From Terrirhizobium terrae (GTDB taxonomy: Bacteria; Pseudomonadota; Alphaproteobacteria; Rhizobiales; Rhizobiaceae), in assembly GCF_030323265.1 (NCBI RefSeq), contig NZ_CP104990.1, forward strand, positions 186,001-250,000: DNA of 64,000 nt. The letters are read 5' to 3'. Below the pieces are notes generated by a model that worked only from the letters and a program-made list of their open reading frames with translations, had not been told where the DNA came from and searched no databases. Positions 45,849-55,973 of this stretch are shown here, one piece after another. The position numbers were made by a program, and so were the translations under genes. Positions within the stretch are counted from its first letter, which is position 1, and the number at the start of each line of letters is the position of its first letter.

Positions 45849-45878
45849 CGGCTTCCGCTTTCGACGGAAGCCGTTTTC
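45849..45878 (+). terminator. intercistronic terminator between modA and modB
   Basis: Perfect 9-bp stem CGGCTTCCG / CGGAAGCCG, 7-base loop, followed by TTTTC. It lies 20 bases after the modA stop and just before modB. It probably lowers permease expression relative to the binding protein. Confidence 0.7.
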
Positions 45879-45894
45879 ATGCGGGGTGAGCGGG

Positions 45895-46596
45895 TTGGAC
45901 TGGCTGACATTAAGCGATGAGGAATGGGGGCGATCAGGCTCAGCCTGTGGGTGTCGGGCGTCGCCATGGTCGTCAGCCTGCCCTTCGGCATCGTCGTCGC
46001 CTATCTGCTGGCGCGGGGGAAGTTCTGGGGCAAGTCGATCCTGAACGGCATCGTCCACCTGCCGCTGATCCTGCCGCCGGTGGTGACCGGTTTCCTTCTG
46101 CTCGTGATGTTCGGCCGTCGCGGCGTGATCGGTGGTTTCCTCTATGACTATCTCGGTATCGTCTTTTCCTTCCGCTGGACGGGGGCGGCACTTGCCTGCG
46201 GCGTGATGGGCTTTCCACTGATGGTCCGCTCGATCCGGCTTTCGATCGAGATCCGTCGATCGTAAGCTCGAAGAGGCGGCCGGCACGCTCGGCGCGAGCC
46301 CCGCCTGGGTGTTCATGACCGTTACCCTGCCGCTGATCCTGCCCGGCGTGATCGCTGGCATGATCCTCGCCTTCGCCAAGGCGATGGGCGAGTTCGGCGC
46401 GACGATCACCTTTGTCTCCAACATCCCCGGCGAGACGCAGACGCTGTCTGCCGCCATCTATACCTTCACCCAGGTTCCGGGCGGCGATCTCGGCGCCATG
46501 CGGTTGACGTTGGTCGCGATCGTCATATCGTTTGCGGCGCTGCTGGCGTCCGAACTGCTTGCCCATGTCGTCGGCAGAAGGGTGAGCCCGGAATGA
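45895..46596 (+). CDS. modB: molybdate ABC transporter permease, two frameshifts
   Basis: Joined product of about 234 residues with five predicted helices ([39 protein letters not shown]). Frame breaks: near 45929, a G run one short ([11 protein letters not shown] restored), and near 46252, an extra C in GAGATCCGTCGATCG ([20 protein letters not shown] restored; the EAA loop of binding-protein-dependent permeases). The start is taken as TTG 45895 ([10 protein letters not shown]); GTG 45886 is possible. It overlaps modC by 4 bases. Confidence 0.85.
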
Positions 46597-47653
46597 CGCT
46601 GATCGTGGAAGCCAGGCAAAGGCTTGGCGCATTTTCGCTGGATGCGGGTTTCACCTCCGAAGGCGGCGTCACCGCGCTGTTCGGACGCTCGGGTTCCGGC
46701 AAGACATCGCTGGTGCGGATCATTGCCGGTCTGGCAAAGCCCGATCAGGGCAGACTGGTGATCGATGACGAGGTTCTGGTCGATACGCAGAAGCGCATCT
46801 TTGTGCCGAAGCACCGCCGCCGTTTTGGCTATGTCTTCCAGGAGGGAAGGCTGTTTCCGCATCTCTCGGTGCGCCAGAACCTGATCTATGGGCGCTGGTT
46901 TGCGCCGAAGACTGCCGCTGCCGCCGATTTCGATCGCATCGTCGACATGCTCGGTATTGAGGCACTGCTCGAGCGCCGGCCGGGGGCGCTTTCCGGCGGC
47001 GAAAAACAGCGTGTGGCGATCGGGCGGGCGCTTCTTTCTGCGCCGCGGCTGTTGCTGATGGACGAGCCGCTTGCCGCGCTGGATGAGGCTCGCAAGGCCG
47101 AAATCCTGCCCTATCTTCAGCGCCTTCGCGACGAGACGACGACGCCGATCGTCTATGTCAGCCATTCGGTGGCGGAGGTTGCGCAACTCGCCGACAAGGT
47201 TGTGATGATGAAGGACGGGCGCGTTGAGGCCGTGGGCACACCGTCCGAGATCCTGTCGCTTCCTCCACCGACCGGCGCGAGGCCGGTGCCGTCCTTGCGG
47301 GTGTCGTCGAGCGTGTCGATGCCGCCCATCGGCTGGCGACGATCACGCTTTCGAGTGCATCCCTGACCGTGCCGAATGCCCGGGTGCTGGAGGGGCAGCA
47401 GGTGCGCGTCCATATTCCCGAGCGGGACGTGATGGTCGCGACCATCCGGCCGGAGGGCTTGAGCGCGCTCAACATCATCGAGGGCGTCGTCGCGGCCATC
47501 GAGCCGGACGGGGAGGGGATGGCGCGGATCCGGATCCGGTCTGGCAGTGACGTGCTGCTCGCCCGCATCACGCTTTTGTCGGTCGAGCGGCTGGTGCTGG
47601 CGATCGGCAGGCCCGTCTTCGCAGTCATCAAGACGGTCGCACTGGAACGATAA
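46593..47653 (+). CDS. modC: molybdate ABC transporter ATPase, one frameshift
   Basis: Joined product of about 353 residues. Walker A is [13 protein letters not shown] near 31, the signature [16 protein letters not shown] near 131 and Walker [16 protein letters not shown]-terminal TOBE/MOP molybdate-binding domain ([21 protein letters not shown]) follows. The frame breaks near 47280, where one G is missing ([16 protein letters not shown] restored). The start overlaps modB as ATGA. It drives molybdate import. Confidence 0.9.
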
Positions 47654-47711
47654 TTTCGAGTGAATTCATGAGGATGAGTACCTCGCATCGGAATCCGTCC
47701 ACAAGCACAGA

Positions 47712-47747
47712 TTGACGGCGGCTCATTCGGCACACTTATATGTGCCG
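47712..47747 (+). promoter_or_regulatory. lacI-family gene promoter with dyad
   Basis: TTGACG (47712-47717), 18-base spacer and TTATAT (47736-47741) form a sigma70-like promoter. The -10 sits within the perfect inverted repeat CGGCACA-CTTATA-TGTGCCG (47728-47747), which may be an operator for this gene. Confidence 0.5.
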
Positions 47748-47780
47748 CGAACTGGCCCGCCATGCGAAGTGATTCCTGCC

Positions 47781-48835
47781 ATGACACCCGACCAGCGAAA
47801 GAAGAACCGCGTCACCCTGCTCGATGTCGCCCGCCATGCCGGCGTATCGCGGGCGACCGCATCTCTCGTCATCCGCAAGAGCCCGCTTGTCGGCGCCGAC
47901 ACCCGCGCCCGCGTGGAAGCCTCGATGGAGGCGCTGGGCTATGTCTACAATATGGGGGCCGCACGGTTGAGGGCCGATCGCAGCCTGACGATCGGGGTCG
48001 TCATCCCGAACCTCACCAATCCTTTCTTTGCCGAATTGCTGGCAGGCATCGAGACCGTGATCGACGCCGCCGGCATGGTGGTGATCCTCGTCAACAGCGG
48101 CGACCAGGTGGATCGGCAGGACATTCTGATGACCCGTATGCGCGAACACGGCGTCGACGGCATCATTCTCTGCCCGGCCGCCGGTACGGGCGAGGAAGTG
48201 CTCGACCGCCTCGGCGAATGGCATCTGCCACTCGTACAGGTCCTGCGCCGGGTCTCCGATCAGGTCGACTATGCCGGCGTCGACTATGCGCAGGGCATGC
48301 GCCAGGCCGTGGATCATCTGTCGGAGCTCGGTCATACCGACATTGCCTTCGCCGTGCATGGGCCGGTTCACTCGGCGTATGAGGAGCGGGTCGAAGGGTT
48401 TCAGCAGGCGATGCAGGCGAAGGGCCTGTGCGCCGAAAGGGTCGTGCGCGTGCCGCACCAGATCTCAGCGATCGCCGATGCCGCGCATCTCTTCTCCGAG
48501 GGGCCACGGCATCCACCGCCGTGATCTGCTTCAACGACGTTGTGGCGCTCGGCCTTTCCGCAGGGCTCTACGATCTCGGCATCCAGGTCGGCCGGGATTT
48601 CTCGCTGATCGGCTTCGACGACGTGGCTGATGCGGATGCCATGCGGCCAAAGCTGACCTCCGTCTCGACCTTTCCCGAGGCGGTCGGCGAGAACGCCGCC
48701 AACCTTCTGCTCGACCGGCTGGCGCAGCCAGAGATCGGGCCTCGCAGACTTGTGAAGGCGACGAAACTGCGGATCCGCCAGTCGAGCGCGCCTTGCAGTG
48801 GTGGCGGGCATGATTTACGCAAAGCCCGGGGTTGA
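47781..48835 (+). CDS. LacI-family regulator, one frameshift
   Basis: Joined product of about 350 residues. The N-terminal HTH is VTLLDVARHAGVSRATASLV, the hinge region is MGAARLRADRSLTIGVVIPNLTNPF, and a periplasmic-binding-like effector domain follows. The frame breaks near 48506, where GGGG should be GGGGG, restoring FSEGATASTAVICFNDVVALG. It precedes and points towards the amino acid ABC operon. A perfect 14-bp palindrome with central CG (48854-48867) lies between them, so it probably represses that operon. Confidence 0.87.
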
Positions 48836-48853
48836 CGTTGTCTGACAACCCAA

Positions 48854-48867
48854 TTAGATCGATCTAA
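48854..48867. promoter_or_regulatory. LacI-type operator TTAGATCGATCTAA
   Basis: Perfect 14-bp palindrome with central CG, 48 bases upstream of the first permease gene and directly after the LacI-family gene. This is the form expected for a LacI operator. Confidence 0.65.
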
Positions 48868-48914
48868 AGCGTTGCGGGGAGTGCGGCGCGACAAGCGACG
48901 GTGGAGGAGCCTCG

Positions 48915-49583
48915 TTGTACGATTTCAACTTTGCACCGGTATTGGCAGGTTTCGACAAGCTCTTGCTTGGCGCGTGGGTGACTGTTCAGCTCTCCTGCGG
49001 CGCAATGATCCTCGGCCTGATCGTCTCGATCCTCTGTGCGGCGGGCAAGACCTCCCGCGTCGCGCCGCTACGCTGGGTGATCGATGCCTATATCGAGATC
49101 ATCCGCAACACGCCCTTCCTGGTGCAGATCTTCTTCATCTTCTTCGGCCTGCCGGCCCTCGGCCTGCGCCTGTCGCCGAATAGCGCCGCACTGCTGGCGC
49201 TCGTCGTCAATTTCGGCGCCTACGGCACGGAAATCATCCGCGCCGGTATCGAGTCGATCCAGAAGGGGCAGGTGGAAGCGGGCACGGCGCTGGGCCTCTC
49301 CAAGCTGCAGATCTTCCGCTACATCATCATGAAGCCGGCGCTGAGGACCGTCTATCCGGCGCTGACCAGCCAGTTCATCTACCTGATGCTGACATCGAGC
49401 GTCGTCTCGGCAATCTCCGCCGATGATCTTGCCGCAGCCGGCAACGACTTGCAGTCGGCGACTTTCGCGAGCTTCGAGGTCTATATCGTCATCACCGCCA
49501 TGTATCTGGTCATGTCGATCGGTTTTTCCGCCGTCTTTTCGCTGATCGAGAAGGCCGCTTTCCGCTATCCGTTGAGCCGCTGA
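48915..49583 (+). CDS. polar amino acid ABC transporter permease
   Basis: 222 residues starting with TTG, preceded by GGAGGAGCCTCG. HisM/GlnP-type sequence includes AYIEIIRNTPFLVQIFFIFFG near 60 and the EAA loop QVEAGTALGLSKLQIFRYIIMKPA near 125. About five helices. Intact, and first gene of a five-gene unit with a second permease, a binding protein, an ATPase and a dehydrogenase. Confidence 0.9.
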   Translation: MYDFNFAPVLAGFDKLLLGAWVTVQLSCGAMILGLIVSILCAAGKTSRVAPLRWVIDAYIEIIRNTPFLVQIFFIFFGLPALGLRLSPNSAALLALVVNFGAYGTEIIRAGIESIQKGQVEAGTALGLSKLQIFRYIIMKPALRTVYPALTSQFIYLMLTSSVVSAISADDLAAAGNDLQSATFASFEVYIVITAMYLVMSIGFSAVFSLIEKAAFRYPLSR

Positions 49584-49596
49584 GGAGGACTGGACC

Positions 49597-50257
49597 ATGC
49601 TGATCAGACCTTTCGGCTGGAATGAATTCATGATCATCGTCATGGCGGCGCAGTGGACGATCGCGCTGTCGGCGATCGCCTTTGCCGGCGGTGGCATAGG
49701 CGGCCTGTTCATAGCGCTGGTGCGCGTGTCGGACGCCAAATGGCCGCGGCTGATCGCGACCGGCTTCATCCGGGTCTTCCAGGGAACGCCGCTGCTGATG
49801 CAGCTCTTCCTGGTGTTCTTCGGCATGAACATCATGGGCTTTGCCATCAATCCATGGCTTGCGGCGGCCGTCGCCTTGACGCTGCATGCCAGCGCCTTCC
49901 TTGGTGAAATCTGGCGCGGCTGCGTCGAGGCGGTGGCGCCCGGCCAGCGGGAAGCCGCAACCGCACTCGGCCTGCGCTATTATGACCGCATGCGCTACGT
50001 GATCCTGCCCCAGGCGGCGCGAGATCGCAGTGGCGCCGACCGTCGGCTTCCTCGTACAGCTGATCAAGGGCACGTCGCTTGCCGCGATCATCGGCTTCAC
50101 CGAGCTGACGCGGCAGGGCCAGATCATCAACAATGCGACATTCAGCCCGTTCATGGTGTTCGGCACGGTAGCGGCGGTCTACTTCATCTTGTGCTGGCCG
50201 CTGTCTCTGCTGGCGCGGCGCATGGAAGTGAAATTTTCCCGGTCGACAGCACGTTGA
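49597..50257 (+). CDS. polar amino acid ABC transporter permease, second subunit, one frameshift
   Basis: Joined product of about 220 residues, MLIRPFGWNEFMIIV, with GAGGAGGACTGGACC upstream. FIRVFQGTPLLMQLFLVFFG and the EAA loop QREAATALGLRYYDRMRYVILPQAA are followed by a break near 50022. One extra base in CGCGAGATCGCAG shifts the frame; correction continues as AVAPTVGFLVQLIKGTSLAAIIG. Partner of the preceding permease. Confidence 0.87.
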
Positions 50258-50307
50258 CCGGCCCGACCCGGCGGGAGGATGCCGGTAAATCAGAAGGGTA
50301 GGAGCAA

Positions 50308-51110
50308 ATGAATATTACACGACGCATCGCAATGGCAGGCATCGGCGCGGCAATGGTGCTCGGAGCAACGGCTTCGTTCGCTTCCGCGCAGACGGTCGAC
50401 AGCATCAAGCAGGCCGGCACGGTCAAGGTCGGCATGATGGTCGACTTCCCGCCCTTCGGCATCATGAACACGTCGAACGAGCCGGACGGCTATGACGCCG
50501 ACGTTGCCAAGCTTCTCGGCGAGGCATGGGGCGTCAAGGTGCAGATCGTTCCGGTGACCGGCCCGAACCGTATTCCCTACCTGCAGAGCAACCAGGTCGA
50601 CCTGCTCGTCGCCTCGCTCGGCATCACCGAGGAGCGCGCCAAGAATGTCGACTTCTCGCAGCCCTATGCCGGCATTTCGATCGGCGTCTTCGGCGCCGCC
50701 GACACCGCGGTCTCCAAGCCGGAAGACCTGTCCGGCAAGACGATCGGCGTCGCCCGCGCCTCGACCCAGGACACGGCCGTGACCAAGATCGCGCCGCAGG
50801 ATGCCAAGATCCAGCGTTTCGACGATGATGCGAGCGCCGTGCAGGCACTTCTCTCGGGCCAGGTCGAGCTGATCGGCGTCTCCAACGTCGTCGCGACCCA
50901 GATCGAACAGGCGGCACCCGGCCGTTTCGACCAGAAGCTTCAGCTCAGCCAGCAGGTTCAGGAATCGCGGTGCGCAAGGGCTCGGCCGAATTGTTGACGG
51001 CTGTCAACGCTTTTGTCGAAAAGGCCAAGGCGGATGGCGATCTGAACAAGATCCACGAAAAGTGGCTCGGTTCGCCGCTTCCGGATTTCGTCACGGAAGC
51101 CAAGAAGTAA
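50308..51110 (+). CDS. amino acid ABC transporter, substrate-binding protein, one frameshift
   Basis: Joined product of about 267 residues. The signal peptide ends near ASFASAQTVDSIKQAG, followed by the family 3 binding-protein motifs VGMMVDFPPFGIM and LLVASLGITEERAKNVDFSQPY. The frame breaks near 50962, where a G is missing (QQVQGIAVRKGSAELLTAVN restored), and the chain ends PDFVTEAKK. It is periplasmic; ligand specificity cannot be told. Confidence 0.88.
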
Positions 51111-51134
51111 GTCAGAACTAAAGGAGTTCCTCGC

Positions 51135-51914
51135 ATGACCGAGGCAAAAGCAAACGCAGCTGCGGCGGCCGTGCCGGGGAGCTCCGATCTGGCGGTGCGT
51201 ATGGAAGGCGTCAACAAGTGGTATGGCGCCTACCACGCCCTGAAGGACGTCAATCTGGCGGTCAATCGCGGCGAGCGGATCGTCATTTGCGGGCCTTCGG
51301 GCTCCGGCAAGTCGACGCTGATCCGCTGCATCAACCAGTTGGAAGTGATCCAGCGGGGCAAGATCGTCGTCGATGGTCACGACCTGAGCGCCGGGGCTAA
51401 GACTGTCGACCTGGTGCGCCAGGAAACCGGCATGGTATTCCAGAGCTTCAACCTCTTTCCTCATATGACCGTTTTGGAAAACTGCACGCTCGCGCCGATG
51501 AAGGTGCGCGGGATTTCCAAGGCTGAAGCCGAGAAGACCGCGCGGCGTTTTCTGGAGCGCGTGCGTATCCCGGAGCAGGCCGAAAAATATCCCGCCCAGC
51601 TTTCCGGCGGGCAGCAGCAGCGTGTGGCGATTGCCCGGGCGCTCTGCATGAACCCGAAGATCATGCTGTTCGATGAGCCGACCTCGGCGCTCGACCCGGA
51701 AATGGTCAAGGAAGTGCTCGACACGATGATCGACCTCGCCAAGGAAGGCATGACCATGCTTTGCGTGACCCACGAAATGGGCTTTGCGCGCCAGGTTGCC
51801 GACCGGGTGATCTTCATGGATCGCGGCGAAATCCTTGAAATGGGCCCGCCCGACACGTTCTTCGGCAACCCGCAGAACGAGCGGCTGAAGAACTTTCTCG
51901 GGCAGATCTCCTGA
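51135..51914 (+). CDS. amino acid ABC transporter ATPase
   Basis: 259 residues, HisP/GlnQ type. Walker A is [18 protein letters not shown] near 54, Q-loop [18 protein letters not shown], signature [17 protein letters not shown] and Walker [16 protein letters not shown]. Intact, with AAAGGAGTTCCTCGC before the ATG. It powers the preceding permeases. Confidence 0.93.
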   Translation: MTEAKANAAAAAVPGSSDLAVRMEGVNKWYGAYHALKDVNLAVNRGERIVICGPSGSGKSTLIRCINQLEVIQRGKIVVDGHDLSAGAKTVDLVRQETGMVFQSFNLFPHMTVLENCTLAPMKVRGISKAEAEKTARRFLERVRIPEQAEKYPAQLSGGQQQRVAIARALCMNPKIMLFDEPTSALDPEMVKEVLDTMIDLAKEGMTMLCVTHEMGFARQVADRVIFMDRGEILEMGPPDTFFGNPQNERLKNFLGQIS

Positions 51915-51954
51915 CCTCAGCCCGGTCGGGATACAGACAAGCAGGATATAAGTG

Positions 51955-52889
51955 ATGAAACCGGATATTCTTCTGGTCGAACCGATGATGCAGGCGATCG
52001 AGGTTGAGCTCGACACGCTCTACACCGTCCACCGCCTCTATAACGAGGCCGAAAAGTCGACGATCGAGTCGGCGCTGCCAACGATCCGCGCCGTGGCAAC
52101 CGGGGTGGGACTGGGCTTTCCAGTGATTGGATCGAGAAGCTGCCCAAGCTCGGCGTGATCGCCGTCAACGGCGTGGGGACCGACCGGATCGATCTCAAGC
52201 TTGCCCGTTCCCGCAATATCGACGTTGCGACCACGCTCGGCGTGCTGACCGATGATGTTGCCGATACCGGGATCGCGCTGATGCTGGCGCTGCTGCGGCT
52301 TGTCGCGGCCGGTGATGCGTATGTCCGCAATGGCCAGTGGCCGAAGGGCGGGTTTCCGCTCGGGACCAGCCCCAAGGGCAAGCGGCTCGGCATTCTCGGC
52401 CTCGGCCAGATCGGCAAGGCTTTCGGCCGCAAGGCGGAAGCCTTCGGCATGTCGGTGCGCTACTGGAACCGCTCGCCGGTTGCCGACAGCGACTGGAAGG
52501 CCTGCGCCTCGCCGATCGAACTGGCGGAAGACAGCGATGTGCTCTGCGTCGTGATCGCGGCGACCGCCGAAACGCGCAATATCGTCGATGCCGAGATGCT
52601 GAAGGCGCTCGGGCCGAAGGGGTATCTGATCAACATCGCCCGCGGCACGGTCGTCGACGAGGAGGCGCTGCTGGCCGCCCTCAACAATGGCGAGATCGCC
52701 GGGGCGGGCCTCGACGTCTTCGTCAACGAGCCGAACATTCGCGAGGAGTTTCTCACCGCACCGAACACGGTTCTGATGCCCCATGTCGGTAGCGCGACGC
52801 TCGAAACCCGCATGGCGATGGGCGATCTCGTGCTGAAGAACCTCGCCGCCCACTTCGCCGGCGAAAAGCCGCCGACCACCATCAACTGA
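51955..52889 (+). CDS. D-isomer-specific 2-hydroxyacid dehydrogenase, one frameshift
   Basis: Joined product of about 311 residues starting MKPDILLVEPMMQAIE. The Rossmann motif is LGILGLGQIGKAFGRKAEAFG. Other catalytic-family segments are GYLINIARGTVVDEEALLAAL (arginine included) and LMPHVGSATLETR (catalytic His). The frame breaks near 52107, one base missing (ATGG...TGLSSDWIEKLPKLGV restored). It reduces a 2-oxo acid such as glyoxylate or hydroxypyruvate with NAD(P)H, or the reverse. It lies 40 bases after the ATPase gene, suggesting it acts on a product derived from the imported amino acid. Confidence 0.85.
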
Positions 52890-52901
52890 AAGCATCAAGT
52901 C

Positions 52902-53224
52902 ATGATCATTCGTGAGGCCTTCTTCGAAGGCGCAATCCATGCCGGCAAGGAAGACGCGTTCAAGGCCTATGTGGCCGAGAAACTGATGCCCATGTGGCTC
53001 AAATTCCCGGGCATCCGCGAGGTGAAGGTGCTCTACAATGTCGAGCGGGATGAGGGGCTCCGTCCTATCCGATGGCGCTGTGGACCGCCTATGACAGCCG
53101 CGAGGCACTGGCCGCCGCGCTGGAATCTCCGGTGCGCTACGAAAGCCGGGAAATGACCAAGGGCCTCATGGAAATGTTCGACGGGCACATTCATCACCAC
53201 GTCTTCGATCTCGCGCTGAGCTGA
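52902..53224 (+). CDS. small EthD-like dimeric alpha/beta-barrel protein, one frameshift
   Basis: Joined product of about 107 residues, MIIREAFFEGAIHAGKEDAF. The frame breaks near 53055, where GGGG should be GGGGG, restoring EGAPSYPMALWTAYDSREALA; the chain ends HHHVFDLALS. The size, the ferredoxin-like pattern and the C-terminal histidines suggest the ABM/EthD superfamily. Function is unknown. It is the last gene of the unit and is followed by a strong terminator. Confidence 0.65.
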
Positions 53225-53260
53225 GCATTTAGGCGCCAACCAAAGATCCGAACTTTCATG

Positions 53261-53294
53261 AGCCGCGGACGGGCATTCCCGTCCGCGGCTTTTT
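53261..53294 (+). terminator. strong intrinsic terminator of the amino acid operon
   Basis: Perfect 13-bp stem AGCCGCGGACGGG / CCCGTCCGCGGCT with a CATT loop, followed by TTTTT, 36 bases after the last stop codon. Confidence 0.9.
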
Positions 53295-53333
53295 CGTATT
53301 TCGCGCATGTTTGCCGGATCGCCAGGAAGCGCA

Positions 53334-53361
53334 TTGACACGGGGTGCGATCGCGATATTCT
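53334..53361 (+). promoter_or_regulatory. sigma70-type promoter of the peptide ABC operon
   Basis: TTGACA (53334-53339), 16-base spacer, TATTCT (53356-53361), 47 bases before the binding-protein ATG. Confidence 0.65.
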
Positions 53362-53380
53362 GTAATTAGGTTCTATGTTT

Positions 53381-53397
53381 CATAATAATGTAATAGC
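53381..53397 (+). promoter_or_regulatory. candidate IclR operator, site 1
   Basis: CATAATAATGTAATAGC matches, at 16 of 17 bases, the reverse strand of 59469-59485 next to the IclR gene. It lies just downstream of the predicted transcription start, where a bound repressor would block elongation. Confidence 0.6.
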
Positions 53398-53407
53398 GGG
53401 AACGACA

Positions 53408-54934
53408 ATGAACTTGAAGATCGCACTGCTTGTGGCCGCTGCGGCCATCGTAACACCTCAATCTCTCTGGGCACAGGAAAAGGGCGGCGTGCTGAACGTC
53501 GCCACGATCGGCGAGCCGCCGACACTCGATCCGATGGCCTCGACGGCCGATCTGGTCGGCATCGTCACCCAGCACATGTTCGAGACGCTCTACACGTTCG
53601 ACAAGGGCTGGAACGTGACGCCGCTTCTGGCCGAGAGCCTTCCGGAGATCTCCGCCGACGGCAAGACCTATACGATCAAGCTCAGGTCCGGCATCAAGTT
53701 CCACGACGGTTCGGACATGGCATCCGACGATGTGGTGGCGTCGCTCAACCGCTGGATCAAGCTTGCCTCGCGCGGCAAGCAGGTTGCCGGTTTCGTCGAC
53801 ACGATCGCTGCAACCGACCCTTCGACGGTGACGATCACGCTGAAGCAGCCCTATGCGCCGCTGACCTCGCTGCTTGCCTTCAACAATTCCGCCGCGATCG
53901 TGCTTCCGGCCGAAAAGCAGGACGAGCCGATGAAGGAATTCGTCGGGACCGGTCCCTATATGCTCAAGGAGCGCAAGGCCGACCAGTATATCCAGCTCGT
54001 CCGCTTCGACGGCTACAAGTCGCGCAGCGAAGAGGCGACGGGTTATGGCGGCGCGCGTCACCAGTATCTCGATGAGATCCGCTTCGTGCCGGTGCCCGAC
54101 GCCAATACCCGCGTCGAAGCGGCGATTTCCGGACAGTATGACTATATCGATTCCCTGCCGGTTGAATCCTTCGATCGCCTGAAAGGCTCCTCGGCCACCC
54201 AGCCGGTGGTGCTGAAGCCGTTCGGCTACCCGGTCTTCGTTTTCAACACGGCCGAAGGTTCGGCGAAGAACGTCGCGATCCGCAAGGCGATCCGCCAGGC
54301 GCTCAGCATGGAGGACATGCTGGCGGCCGCCTTCGGTAGCACGGAATTCTACGCGCTCGACGGCAATATCTATCCGAGCAATTTTTCCTGGAGCACGGAC
54401 GCCGGCGTCGAGGGCAACTATAACGTTGCCGATCCGGAAGGTGCCGCAGAGGCTGCCAAGGAGGCCGGATATAACGGCGAGCCGATCCGCATCCTGACCA
54501 GCCGTCAGTACGAATTCCACTACAAGATGGCGCAGGTCGCGGCGGAATATCTGAAGCTTGCCGGCTTCACCGTCGACATGCAGGTGGTCGACTGGGCGAC
54601 GCTGACCCAGCGCCGCGCCGACAAGGGCCTCTGGGACATCTACATCACCCACAGCCCGTTCCTGCCGGAACCGGCGCTGATCGGCTCGCTCTCGACCAGC
54701 TCACCGGGATGGTGGGATACGCCGGCCCGCAAGACGGCCGTCGATGCCTTTACCTCGGAAGTCGACCCTGCCAAGCGCGTGGCGCTGTGGGCCGACGTCC
54801 AGAAGGCGATGTATGAGGACATTCCCTTCATGAAAATCGGCGACTTCAACGGCGTGTCGGCCAAGTCGACGAAGCTCGAAGGGGTCGAGGCCGCTCCATG
54901 GCCCTATTTCTGGAACGCATCCCTGACGAAGTAA
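53408..54934 (+). CDS. peptide/opine-type ABC transporter, substrate-binding protein
   Basis: About 508 residues from MNLKIALLVAAAAIVTPQSLWAQ (signal peptide). The family 5 extracellular binding domain shows LNVATIGEPPTLDPMASTADL near 28, YTIKLRSGIKFHDGSDMASDDVV and MKEFVGTGPYMLKE. It is periplasmic. Such proteins bind peptides, opines, glycans or other oligomers. It is the first gene of a unit with two permeases and an amidohydrolase, and no ATPase gene follows in the window's unit. Intact. Confidence 0.9.
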   Translation: MNLKIALLVAAAAIVTPQSLWAQEKGGVLNVATIGEPPTLDPMASTADLVGIVTQHMFETLYTFDKGWNVTPLLAESLPEISADGKTYTIKLRSGIKFHDGSDMASDDVVASLNRWIKLASRGKQVAGFVDTIAATDPSTVTITLKQPYAPLTSLLAFNNSAAIVLPAEKQDEPMKEFVGTGPYMLKERKADQYIQLVRFDGYKSRSEEATGYGGARHQYLDEIRFVPVPDANTRVEAAISGQYDYIDSLPVESFDRLKGSSATQPVVLKPFGYPVFVFNTAEGSAKNVAIRKAIRQALSMEDMLAAAFGSTEFYALDGNIYPSNFSWSTDAGVEGNYNVADPEGAAEAAKEAGYNGEPIRILTSRQYEFHYKMAQVAAEYLKLAGFTVDMQVVDWATLTQRRADKGLWDIYITHSPFLPEPALIGSLSTSSPGWWDTPARKTAVDAFTSEVDPAKRVALWADVQKAMYEDIPFMKIGDFNGVSAKSTKLEGVEAAPWPYFWNASLTK

Positions 54935-55032
54935 GCACGAGGAAGCGGGTGCCGGAACCGTCCGGCGCCCGTCTCGGCGTCCCTCTGCCTGAGAACGGGC
55001 GGAGGGAAGGGGACACGTGAACAGGTAAGTGA

Positions 55033-55973
55033 ATGGTACGGTATATTCTCCAGCGCCTTGCAGGCATGGTCGTGGTGATGTTTCTCGTTGTCACCATCGT
55101 CTTCGTGATTCTGCGCGTCACGCCGGGCGATCCAGCCGCCGTGATGCTCGGCCCGGATGCGAACCCGCAGGATATCGAGGCGCTGCGTTCTCGTCTGGGG
55201 CTCGATCGGAACCTGCTGGTGCAATATGTCTTCTATCTCGGCCAGCTGCTGAAGGGCGATCTCGGCCAGTCGATCTTCCTCAACATGCCGGTGACGTCAG
55301 CTCTTCTTGACCGGGCCGAACCGACCTTCTTCCTGACGCTCTTCTCGCTGGCGATCGCCAGCATCATCGCGCTGCCGATCGGCATTTATGCAGCATACAA
55401 GCGTGGCTCCTTCGTCGACCAGGCAGCGACCACGATCGCCATGCTGGCGGCGAGCATTCCGAGCTTCTGGCTCGGTCTCGTGCTGATGCAGTTCTTTTCC
55501 GTGCGCCTCGGCCTGTTTCCGGTGTCGGGCTATGGCGGGCCGGGCAGCAGCTTTCTGGAGCGGATGTATCACCTGACGCTTCCGGCCTTTGCGCTCGGGA
55601 TCGTGTCGTCGGCGCTGATCCTGCGTTTCACCCGCGCCTCGATGCTGGACGTGCTTGGCGATGATTACATCCGCACCGCCCGGGCTAAGGGCGTGACGGA
55701 GCGGACGGTGATCCTGCGCCACGCGCTGAAGAATGCGCTGATCCCGATCCTGACCGTGATCGGCCTGACGGCCGCCGTGCTGATTTCCGGCGCGGTCGTG
55801 ACCGAAACCGTCTTCGGCCTGCCGGGTGTTGGAAACCTTGTCGTGTCCGCCGTGCTTCGCCGCGACTATCCGGTCATCCAGGAGCGCTGCTGATTATCGC
55901 CGGGCTCTACGTGCTCATCAACTTCATCATCGACATGCTCTACCTGCTGGTCGATCCGAGGGTGCGCTACTGA
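55033..55973 (+). CDS. DppB-type ABC permease, one late frameshift
   Basis: Joined product of about 313 residues. The start MVRYILQRLAGMVVVMFLVV is typical, with RVTPGDPAAVMLGPDA near 35, and the EAA-loop segment DDYIRTARAKGVTERTVILRHALKNALIP near 220. The frame breaks near 55880: GGAGCG needs one more G, restoring VIQGALLIIAGLYVLINF. The chain then ends DPRVRY with TGA overlapping the next ATG (TGATG). About six helices. Confidence 0.9.
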
